Of a stretch of 6,213 nt of DNA, positions 1 to 6,213 are shown piece after piece. The notes beneath the pieces were generated by a model. It did no database searches. It worked only from the letters and a program-made list of their open reading frames with translations, and was not told the DNA's origin. A program made the position numbers and the translations under genes. The DNA is from Verrucomicrobiales bacterium. Lineage in GTDB: Bacteria > Verrucomicrobiota > Verrucomicrobiia > Limisphaerales > UBA1096. The stretch spans positions 16,091 through 22,303 of the forward strand of contig PBKH01000070.1 of assembly GCA_002721375.1 (NCBI GenBank), written 5' to 3'. The first letter of the stretch is position 1. Every line of letters begins with the position of its first letter.

Positions 1-183
1 GTCTGTGTCAATGCTACACTAATCGCTGCGACACAGCGCAATTATCGCGTTACAGCTGTTACTGACGCTGTAGCTTCGCCCTGGCCTGAGCTCCCGGAAG
101 CGTGCTTTAAAATCTGGCGATCCAAGTTTGCAAGGTTAAAGATTACTGATGAAATTCTATCTGAAATTGAAGATTGTTGCTGA
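1..183 (+). CDS. Isochorismatase-family cysteine hydrolase, C-terminal fragment
   Basis: The frame is open from the first base and stops at TGA 181-183, giving the last 60 residues of a protein that starts outside the window. The fragment opens with VCVNATLIAATQRNYRV and continues to TAVTDAVAS. This is the pattern of the isochorismatase/nicotinamidase hydrolase fold: the conserved Cys (second visible residue) followed by a T-x-x-A helix, then a strand ending in a D-A-x-A/S turn. In that family this Cys is the nucleophile attacking an amide or a vinyl ether. The N-terminal catalytic Asp and Lys are outside the window, so the substrate cannot be named. The tail ends with a charged helix (KITDEILSEIEDCC). 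The protein is probably cytoplasmic. The spacer to the next gene is 122 bases and contains a promoter-like site, so co-transcription is not implied. Confidence 0.8.
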   Translation, partial: VCVNATLIAATQRNYRVTAVTDAVASPWPELPEACFKIWRSKFARLKITDEILSEIEDCC

Positions 184-256
184 CAAGTAATTTTCGAATT
201 TTTCTGGTATTTCTTTTTTTGAACAAGATTCATAAAATATCTCTATGCTATTAAAA

Positions 257-283
257 TTGCAGCAGTTCTAAATGTTGTATAAT
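257..283 (+). promoter_or_regulatory. Putative sigma70-type promoter before the cobalamin-binding-protein-like gene
   Basis: A perfect TATAAT lies at 278-283. A TTGCAG resembling the -35 box lies at 257-262, giving a 15-base spacer, which is shorter than the usual 16-18. Transcription would start near 290, leaving a leader of roughly 15 bases before the ATG at 306. The surrounding spacer is very AT-rich, so a chance TATAAT is possible. No operator-like palindrome is visible nearby. Confidence 0.4.
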
Positions 284-305
284 CACGAATTGAATTTTAT
301 TGTTT

Positions 306-1211
306 ATGAAGATTATTACGTTACTTCCTAGTGCTACAGAAATTGTTTGTGATCTAGGATTACAAAAATCGTTAATTGCCGTAAGCCATGAATGTGATTT
401 TCCGATTGACGTAACACTCCTGCCAAAAATCACGAGCAGTATAATTTCTGAAAATTTATCACCGATTCAAATCGATGCTCAGGTTGCGAAAGCGGTTCGA
501 AATAATGATGTGATTTATAAAATAAACGGTGATTTACTAAGTAAATTAAAACCTAATGTTATTATTACACAAGGCATATGTGATGTCTGTGCTGTTGATA
601 TAGGGACTGTCCGGGAAGCGATGTTTTTATTGCCCGAAATTGTTGAAAGTGAGGTTCAAATAATATCCTTATCCGGGAAAAATTTTTCAGGAATCTTAGA
701 TGATATTAGTAAAATATCAGTCGTAACTAAAACTCAAAACAAAGCAGAATGCCTCAAGCAAAAATTAATAAATGACTGGCAGCAATTGCGACAAAAGAAA
801 TTAAAAATCAAGCCATCTGTTTTAATGCTTGAGTGGCCAGAACCATTTTATTATGGCGGCCACTGGGTCCCTGAAATGGTGGAAGTCGCTGGTGGATTTG
901 ATGTTTTTGGCCAAGCAGGAATGAATTCTGCCTGTTGTGATTTTGCGGAGATTCAGGAAAAAGATCCTGATATAATTATCTTAATTGCTTGCGGTTATAG
1001 CTTGGAGAAAAATGAAAAATTAGCAAAAGATCTCTTAAAAGATCCATTATTCAAAGGTTTGCGTGCAGTGACTGAGAATAGGGTATGGGCAATGGATTCT
1101 AACAGCTATTGCAGCCGTCCTTCGCCACGAATTGTTGAAGGTGCTAAAAAATTAAAAGCCATTTTCGAAAACAACACTGATGGAGTCGCCGGCATCAAGA
1201 GAATTGTTTAG
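306..1211 (+). CDS. Cobalamin-binding protein / BtuF-like substrate-binding protein, no signal peptide
   Basis: This encodes 301 residues of the helical-backbone metal/cobalamin-binding family (COG0614, BtuF-like), which bind B12 or iron chelates for ABC importers. I chose ATG 306 over the in-frame TTG at 300 because family members begin with M-x-I-x-x-L-P-S-A-T-E-I-V, matching residues 1-14. Family motifs in order are SHECDFP (27-33), TQGICDVCAV (88-97), LEWPEP (175-180), GGHWVPEMVEVAGGFDV (184-200), DPDIII (220-225), CGYSL (229-233) and SRPSPRIVEG (270-279), where relatives usually have RPGPR. The length is normal for the family. No hydrophobic signal peptide or lipobox is present, so it would stay in the cytoplasm unless exported another way. 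This is common in the HECD/VCAV subgroup, whose true role is unclear. No permease or ATPase gene is adjacent. The coding sequence is much richer in A+T than the genes downstream, a sign of separate origin. Ligand identity is inference; the family call is firm. Confidence 0.85.
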   Translation: MKIITLLPSATEIVCDLGLQKSLIAVSHECDFPIDVTLLPKITSSIISENLSPIQIDAQVAKAVRNNDVIYKINGDLLSKLKPNVIITQGICDVCAVDIGTVREAMFLLPEIVESEVQIISLSGKNFSGILDDISKISVVTKTQNKAECLKQKLINDWQQLRQKKLKIKPSVLMLEWPEPFYYGGHWVPEMVEVAGGFDVFGQAGMNSACCDFAEIQEKDPDIIILIACGYSLEKNEKLAKDLLKDPLFKGLRAVTENRVWAMDSNSYCSRPSPRIVEGAKKLKAIFENNTDGVAGIKRIV

Positions 1212-1237
1212 TTTTTCAATTACATAAAAATGATGAA

Positions 1238-2593
1238 ATGAAACACTTTTTGTTTACAACAATTACAGCGATCCTTCTGGTGGATTGTGTTTTAGGATAT
1301 GAGTCAAAACTTCGTGTAGGGGCTTCCGCCGTGAATCTGGAGGCTAATGGCCAAATGGTGCTTGCCGGTTATATTCAATCACGCTACTCCGAGAATCAGG
1401 AAGGAGAGCTCCGTGTAACTGCGGTGCTTTTTGAAAAGCCGGGTATAAGTAAAGTTGCGATTGTTTCATGTGACGTTCTTTGGGTTCCGCGCCATATCGT
1501 TGACGCTGCTCTAGTGGAGATTGAGAAAAAAACCGGAATTTCTCAGAATAATATATTGGTTAATGCCACGCATACCCACCATGCGCCCAGTACGGCGCCG
1601 GCTCATGACTTTGGGGTTTCAGAGCCTTGGTGTGCCCAGGTAAAGATGGGAATTATCCGGGCTGTGGTTGATGCAAACAAGAAACTAAAGGAAGGCGAAT
1701 GCGAATTCTACTTCCACCTTGGTGAGGAAAAAACTATAGGAGCCAATAGCCGGTTGTTATTGCCTGACGGAATCGTTACCTGGATCAATCCTCGCCGAGA
1801 GTCTGCTGGCAAAGGAAAACCGACGGGTCCGTTTGATCCTCAGCTTCCAGTTCTTGATTTCCGGGATCTAGAAGGGCAAAGCCTGGCGATTATATGGAAT
1901 CATTCAACGCACACGATCGGTACCTTGGGTAATAATGTTCGCTCACCTAGTTTCTATGGCCTTGCGGCACAAGAACTGGAAAACGAGACCGGCGCTGTTG
2001 TCAGTTTTCTGGAGGGTGCATCAGGCAGTACGCATAATATCGACGGTGTGCCGGTTTCTTCTTGCATTGGGAGACTCAAGGCAGCTGTGCACGATGCCCG
2101 TTCAAAAGCGACACTGCATCGCGTTGAAAAACTATTATCTATAAAGCGTCCCTTCAAATTCAAGGTTCGCCATTTCATCGAGAGTGATGAGGCTGCTAAT
2201 ATCAATCGTTACTGTAAAAAATACTTCCAAACTCAGGCTAAATATGTTGGCGGTGTGTTTGCCAAAATGCGCAACCAGCTAAAATCCAAGCAGGGTGAAG
2301 AGAGGGAGACTTTGTTGCAGGCAATGGTTATTGGAGATGTAGCCATTGTAGGTGTGCCTGCTGAATACTTCACGATACTGGGTGTGGATGTTAAGAAGCG
2401 ATCCCCATTCAAGTATACCTTCATTGCTGAATTGGCTAACGACTGGATAGGCTATCTTCCCGATCGAGAGGCTCACCGGCTAGGCGGATATCAAACTTGG
2501 ATGGGGCTTCACAGTTATGCCGAGCCGGGTACGGGTGAACGTGTTGCAGACGAATTAATTGCAATGCTTAAAGAGTTAAAGGTTGGGTATTAA
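1238..2593 (+). CDS. Secreted neutral/alkaline non-lysosomal ceramidase-family protein
   Basis: The 451-residue protein matches the N-terminal catalytic domain of neutral ceramidases, zinc amidases that release a fatty acid from ceramide. Residues 1-20 form a signal peptide (hydrophobic 4-19); Cys17 follows Asp, so a lipoprotein site is unlikely. After the family opening RVGASAVNLE (26-35) come GYIQSR (44-49), the strand VAIVSCDVLWV (73-83), and NATHTHHAPS (109-118), the classical T-H-T-H zinc/catalytic motif. WNHSTHTIGT (220-229) supplies the second His cluster. VGVPAEYF (371-378), with Glu376, and NDWIGYLPDREAHRLGGYQ (401-419), with Tyr406 and Tyr418, supply the late Glu and Tyr ligands expected for zinc. 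The Gly-Asp-x-Ser-Pro-Asn hexapeptide of characterised ceramidases is replaced by GASGSTHN (260-267). The C-terminal immunoglobulin-like domain of full-length ceramidases (about 650 residues) is absent. True ceramide activity is therefore uncertain; another amide or ester is possible. ATG 1238 is 26 bases after the previous stop, with no clear ribosome binding site. An ATG at 1230 runs into a stop after three codons. Confidence 0.85.
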   Translation: MKHFLFTTITAILLVDCVLGYESKLRVGASAVNLEANGQMVLAGYIQSRYSENQEGELRVTAVLFEKPGISKVAIVSCDVLWVPRHIVDAALVEIEKKTGISQNNILVNATHTHHAPSTAPAHDFGVSEPWCAQVKMGIIRAVVDANKKLKEGECEFYFHLGEEKTIGANSRLLLPDGIVTWINPRRESAGKGKPTGPFDPQLPVLDFRDLEGQSLAIIWNHSTHTIGTLGNNVRSPSFYGLAAQELENETGAVVSFLEGASGSTHNIDGVPVSSCIGRLKAAVHDARSKATLHRVEKLLSIKRPFKFKVRHFIESDEAANINRYCKKYFQTQAKYVGGVFAKMRNQLKSKQGEERETLLQAMVIGDVAIVGVPAEYFTILGVDVKKRSPFKYTFIAELANDWIGYLPDREAHRLGGYQTWMGLHSYAEPGTGERVADELIAMLKELKVGY

Positions 2594-2613
2594 ATAGAAA
2601 GATAAATTTTCAT

Positions 2614-2681
2614 TTGGAGTGCCTTTTTAGCGTAACTTGGAGTGGCATTTTAGCGTAAATTGAAGTGCATGAGTTCGGTAA
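2614..2681. repeat. Three tandem 22-bp direct repeats on a 23-bp period
   Basis: Copies lie at 2614-2635, 2637-2658 and 2660-2681. Each starts with TTGGAGTG or TTGAAGTG and ends with GTAA, and successive starts are exactly 23 bases apart. Copies 1 and 2 agree at 20 of 22 positions and share the block TTTTAGCGTAA. Copy 3 agrees with copy 2 at 12 of 22 positions, mainly at the two ends. The array occupies most of the 113-base gap between the ceramidase-like gene and the CotH gene. A period of about two DNA turns puts each copy on the same helix face, as in arrays bound by a regulator or by a transposase at an insertion-sequence end (multiple terminal repeats are known in the IS21 family). Which of these applies cannot be told from the sequence. 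No transposase gene is in the window. Confidence 0.75.
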
Positions 2682-2706
2682 GCTTGGTCGTCCGAAAATT
2701 AGATTT

Positions 2707-5700
2707 ATGAACCAAAGAATCCTACTTTTCCTGTTTATGTCCTGGGCTATCTCATCTCATGCCGAAACCGATCCGTCGGTTCCGGTGTGCCCGCTGCGGA
2801 TCAACGAGGTGCTTGCTTCTAATCGAGGTGGTGCGTTTGATGATGAGGGCGCTAGCAGCGACTGGGTGGAACTTCACAACACTGGCAGCGAGGCATTGCG
2901 CTTGGGCAAGTTTAGGTTGACGAGGGGTGGCGCCGAGCCAAACACTTGGGAACTGCCAAACATTGCGATTGCACCGGGAGGATATCATGTCATATGGATG
3001 TCTGGTTTGGATCGTGTGTCCCTTTCACCTGAGGCATTGCTTATTTCGGCGGCAACGCTACCGTTTGAGTCGACACTTGTGCCGAGCGATGCGAAGTGGA
3101 AATACATTGTGCCATCTCGTCGGGGCGAAATACCTGAAGGTTGGCCAGAGGTGGCATTTGACGACAACGCTTTTGCTCTTGGTAAAGCGGGTTTTGGCTA
3201 CGGTGATGATGATGACGCCACCGAGCTGCCGTCAGGCACTGGGCTTGTTTTGCTTAGGCACAAGTTTCAGCTGACTCAAATGCCGATGTTGCAGTCGCTA
3301 GTGCTGGAAGTGGATTTTGACGACGGCTTCGTCGCCTACCTGAACGGCACCGCTGTGGCGGCGGCGAATGCACCCGCGGGAAAGCTCAACACGAACAGCA
3401 TTGCCACGAAGGGACGTGAGGCTGGCACGGCAGACCGGTTCGATCTCTCGGCTCACGTAGACCTATTGCGCAAGGGCGATAACGTGTTGGCCATGGCTGG
3501 CCTGAACAATAGCCGGGGCAGCTCTGACATGAGCTTGAAAGCTGCGCTGGGTTTTCTACCGAGCACGTTGCATGCAAGCTTTCGACTGGCAAGAGAAGGC
3601 GACGAATTGAAGCTAAGTCGGCCCGACGGTCAGGTTGTGGACAGCGTGCGCTACGGAGAACAAGTTACAGACCAGTCGTACGGCCGTGCACCGGGCAGAG
3701 ATAGTGATTGGGGCTATTTCTTGACGCCTACACCGGGCAAGTCAAACGACGGCCCGCAAAAGCCCAAGCCGGTCGAGTCGAAGCTGAAGTTCTCGCCTAA
3801 GCCGGGCGTTTACGAGTTTGGGGTTCAGGTGCAGATCACCTCTGAAGCGTCCGCAGCGGTGGACATCCGCTACACGCGTGATGGGTCTGAGCCCAATGCA
3901 GATAGCAAGCGGGTTGATGGGCCGATTCAGTTAGACAAAACCGGGCTGTTTCGCGCGGCCGTGTTCGTGGGCGGAGAGCGGGTCGGGTCGATTAAATCAG
4001 CCACCTACCTTGTTGGGAGGCAACCATCGCTGCCGGTGATATCGATTTCCATGAAGCCTGAGGATTTTTACGAGGTACATATGCGCAGTAGTGCCACCGG
4101 TCGGGGCAGTGAGCGCCCCTCCCACATGGAAATTTTCAATATGAAGGGCAACCGCAAAGTGTCGACTGGGTTCGGCCTTCGGCTGCATGGCGGTTTTTCG
4201 CGTCGAGGAGATTTCAAGGCGAAGAAATCGTACCGTGCCTATTTCCGTGATGACTACGGCTCTCCCAGGTTGAAGTACAATATCATTCCCGAAGCTGGTG
4301 TGAAGAATTTCGATAAGCTTGTGCTACGGGCCAACGCCAATGACCGCGCGCCCGGCGGCGCCTACATTCGCGACCAGTTGATGCGCGATCTTCATAAAGA
4401 CATGGGCGGACTGGTCTCGAATGGCACGTGGTGTCTTCTTTACGTGAATGGTGCGGACTATGGAGTATACAATGTCGTTGAGCGGATGGATGAGGATTTT
4501 CTAGCGTCGCACATTGGCAAGGGGGAGTTCGACATTATGAAAACAGGGAACACGGTTCTCAGTGGCACGCGTTATGCCTGGGAGGATTTGGGACGCTTCA
4601 TTGGTTCAACTGATTTTTCGCGGAAAGAGAATTACGACGCGATGAAAAAGCTTGTCGATATTGGGGATTTCACAGCGTACATGATCGTGAACTTGTGGGG
4701 AAAAAACTATGATTGGCCGCACAACAACTGGTACGCCGCGCGTCGGCTGCCGGAGGGCAAATGGCGCTTCATGTGCTGGGATTCCGAGTGGGGCATCCTT
4801 GGTGGGCCATATGAGCCGAATTCCGGCTCTTATGCCTTCATCGACAGCGGCGGTGCATACGGCTTCAGTACCCAGCGCAAGATTTTTATCGCGTTGCTCG
4901 GTAATCCTGAGTACCGCGAGTATTATCAGGCTGAGGTGCGTCGACACCTAAGCGGGGCATTGTCGGAGGAGAACGTACTGCGTCGGGTCCGGCAGTTGCG
5001 AGATGCCATTGCTAATGAGGTCGCGCACGAGTACCGCGTCCGCAAATACGACATCATGACATGGCATCGGAAGATCAGGGAGGTAGAGGACTTCGCGCGC
5101 ATCGCAGGAAAGAATTTCAGAAAGTGGACAGACGACTACTTTGCTTACCGCAACAAGCCCGTTTCTAATCTGGGATTGGCACGACTTCAAAACAAGGCTG
5201 GATATCGACACGTTGTGCACCGGGATGTTGAAGGTAAATGGGTTGAACTTATTGCCGATCCTAGCAGCGATAATTGGTATATATCCGCAATGCCTCTATC
5301 TCCACCAGCTGCGGGTCGTCCGGGGCTGTATTCACTTGTCGAAAACGAGCGACGGCTTGTATACCGCGGAACGGACGGACACATTTACGAGCATGCTAGC
5401 GCGTCAAACGCAGGCCCGGATGGTAATTGGACAAGGCAAAATCTGACCTGGCAGCTTGGCCTGCCCAAGGCGGTAGCTGACCCATCTGTGGTAGTTCTGG
5501 ATGGAGTCCCGCACGTGGTTTATGTCGATGAACTTGGTGAAATTCATGAGCTATGGATCGAAGGTCAATGGAGACACTTTCCATTGCCTTCCATGCCTCG
5601 CGCTGAGGGTGGTGCAGTGGCCTCGATTGACGGATCCATATTGCGGGTTATGTACCGATCGATGTTTGGGGTGCCGTATGAACAGTCGCTCGACCTGAAT

Positions 5701-6213
5701 TCGGCCACGCCGAATCGGCGATCCTGGAGGACCGACGGTGTGCATCGATTGCCTGCACTTGGCCAACCGCTTGGTCTGACGGTTAACGGCAGACGTGAGG
5801 CTGTTTTTCTTGCCGCTCTCGATTGGCCAAGGCGACCTCCATTCGTGTTTGACTGGAACGAACGACGGCGCGTTCCGGGTTACCGCACTTATCAGGGTAA
5901 ACGCAACACATTGGTGTACGCAAAGGAGATCGGTCAACGGTTCAAGGATCAGTTCCCGATCGATCACACCACTGATCAAGTGAAAGGGGCATTTACTTTG
6001 TTCCACGACAGGACAAACAACCGGCACTATCTGGCCTTTAGGGACAAGGAGGGAGGTATTCTTGAGGCTGTGTATCGGGGCGAAAGATGGGCCATGTCCT
6101 GGCCATCAAAACTCGCCGAGGCGTCCCAGGCCAAGGGCGATCCTGTCGGCTGGGTTGATGGTAAAACTGGTATGCGCTACTACCTTTATGAGGGGAGCAA
6201 TGGGCAAATCCAT
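2707..6213 (+). CDS. Giant secreted lamin-tail / CotH-kinase / beta-propeller protein, 3' end beyond window
   Basis: One frame without stops runs from ATG 2707 to the last base, giving 1169 residues and continuing outside. The previous in-frame stop is TAA 2656-2658. Residues 1-19 are a signal peptide (cleavage near SSHA-ET). Residues 30-104 begin a lamin-tail domain: LRINEVLASN, SDWVELHNTGS, then a G-G-Y-x-V-I-W strand. Residues 119-283 form a beta-sandwich module (FDDNAF, GFGYGDDDDAT, DFDDGFVAYLNGT). Residues 287-351 resume the lamin-tail pattern (LHASFRLAREGDELKLS, QSYGRAP, TPTPGKSN). Residues 359-437 resemble the chitobiase/hexosaminidase C-terminal domain (YTRDGSEPN). Residues 441-745 are a CotH kinase domain: RLHGGFSRRG (492-501), KKSYRAYF, LYVNGADYGVYNVVERMDEDF (578-598, with Glu592, Arg593, Asp595), KNYDWPHNNW (666-675) and CWDSEWG (690-696, Asp692). 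The family includes Bacillus CotH, an atypical protein kinase. A helical linker (about 755-815) precedes repeated YRGTDGHIYEH-like blades (833-1169). It is most likely exported; its substrate is unknown. It is far richer in G+C than the 306-1211 gene, and no Shine-Dalgarno precedes it. Confidence 0.9.
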   Translation, partial: MNQRILLFLFMSWAISSHAETDPSVPVCPLRINEVLASNRGGAFDDEGASSDWVELHNTGSEALRLGKFRLTRGGAEPNTWELPNIAIAPGGYHVIWMSGLDRVSLSPEALLISAATLPFESTLVPSDAKWKYIVPSRRGEIPEGWPEVAFDDNAFALGKAGFGYGDDDDATELPSGTGLVLLRHKFQLTQMPMLQSLVLEVDFDDGFVAYLNGTAVAAANAPAGKLNTNSIATKGREAGTADRFDLSAHVDLLRKGDNVLAMAGLNNSRGSSDMSLKAALGFLPSTLHASFRLAREGDELKLSRPDGQVVDSVRYGEQVTDQSYGRAPGRDSDWGYFLTPTPGKSNDGPQKPKPVESKLKFSPKPGVYEFGVQVQITSEASAAVDIRYTRDGSEPNADSKRVDGPIQLDKTGLFRAAVFVGGERVGSIKSATYLVGRQPSLPVISISMKPEDFYEVHMRSSATGRGSERPSHMEIFNMKGNRKVSTGFGLRLHGGFSRRGDFKAKKSYRAYFRDDYGSPRLKYNIIPEAGVKNFDKLVLRANANDRAPGGAYIRDQLMRDLHKDMGGLVSNGTWCLLYVNGADYGVYNVVERMDEDFLASHIGKGEFDIMKTGNTVLSGTRYAWEDLGRFIGSTDFSRKENYDAMKKLVDIGDFTAYMIVNLWGKNYDWPHNNWYAARRLPEGKWRFMCWDSEWGILGGPYEPNSGSYAFIDSGGAYGFSTQRKIFIALLGNPEYREYYQAEVRRHLSGALSEENVLRRVRQLRDAIANEVAHEYRVRKYDIMTWHRKIREVEDFARIAGKNFRKWTDDYFAYRNKPVSNLGLARLQNKAGYRHVVHRDVEGKWVELIADPSSDNWYISAMPLSPPAAGRPGLYSLVENERRLVYRGTDGHIYEHASASNAGPDGNWTRQNLTWQLGLPKAVADPSVVVLDGVPHVVYVDELGEIHELWIEGQWRHFPLPSMPRAEGGAVASIDGSILRVMYRSMFGVPYEQSLDLNSATPNRRSWRTDGVHRLPALGQPLGLTVNGRREAVFLAALDWPRRPPFVFDWNERRRVPGYRTYQGKRNTLVYAKEIGQRFKDQFPIDHTTDQVKGAFTLFHDRTNNRHYLAFRDKEGGILEAVYRGERWAMSWPSKLAEASQAKGDPVGWVDGKTGMRYYLYEGSNGQIH

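Noticed and set aside
189..220. AATT-TTCG-AATT hairpin followed by T-rich sequence just after the hydrolase stop, as a possible terminator.
   Set aside because: The stem has only four A:T pairs, too weak for an intrinsic terminator, and the longer T run at 214-220 is separated from it.
184..305. Possible cobalamin riboswitch upstream of the BtuF-like gene.
   Set aside because: The spacer is only 122 bases, shorter than typical B12 riboswitches. I see no B12-box-like GC-rich conserved segment in it.
1278..1290. Cys17 of the ceramidase-like signal peptide as a lipoprotein attachment site.
   Set aside because: The residue before the Cys is Asp, which does not fit the lipobox requirement for a small residue (Gly, Ala or Ser) at that position.
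2669..2710. A 13-codon ORF (ATG 2669 to TGA 2708-2710) overlapping the CotH start as ATGA, like a translationally coupled leader peptide.
   Set aside because: It has no ribosome binding site and no recognisable peptide. It begins inside the decayed repeat copy, and an ORF this short is expected by chance.
5551..6027. A 158-codon open frame on the minus strand.
   Set aside because: It lies wholly opposite the CotH/propeller frame, which is open throughout with clear domain motifs. The minus-strand product shows no recognisable family pattern.

Overview
The window reads as a piece of a bacterial chromosome. It holds four plus-strand genes: the last 60 codons of one, two complete genes, and a very long gene still open at the right edge. 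The combination of a neutral-ceramidase-like secreted protein with a huge secreted lamin-tail/CotH-kinase protein is typical of the Planctomycetes-Verrucomicrobia-Lentisphaerae-Kiritimatiellae group. No start codon has a clear Shine-Dalgarno sequence. The taxonomic guess is inference from gene content; no marker gene is present.

Layout: 1-183 is the C-terminus of an isochorismatase-family cysteine hydrolase. 184-305 is an AT-rich spacer with one plausible sigma70-type promoter. 306-1211 encodes a cobalamin-binding/BtuF-like periplasmic-binding-protein fold without a signal peptide. 1238-2593 encodes a secreted neutral/alkaline-ceramidase-family protein. 2594-2706 is a spacer carrying three tandem copies of a 22-bp sequence on an exact 23-bp period. 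2707-6213 is a single open frame of 1169 codons. Its product has a signal peptide, a lamin-tail domain apparently split by an inserted beta-sandwich, a chitobiase/hexosaminidase C-terminal-like domain, a CotH kinase domain, and a repeated region that looks like a beta-propeller of the lectin type.

Base composition rises strongly from left to right. Sample 60-base lines contain 19 G+C at 301-360, 30 at 1981-2040 and 42 at 4321-4380. The genes probably do not share a common ancestry, and the tandem repeats lie near the last composition step. I see no single pathway uniting the genes. The last two products are both secreted and could act on external or surface substrates (sphingolipid-like amides, proteins, glycans). 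The most unusual object is the CotH protein, because of its nested domain and C-terminal propeller.
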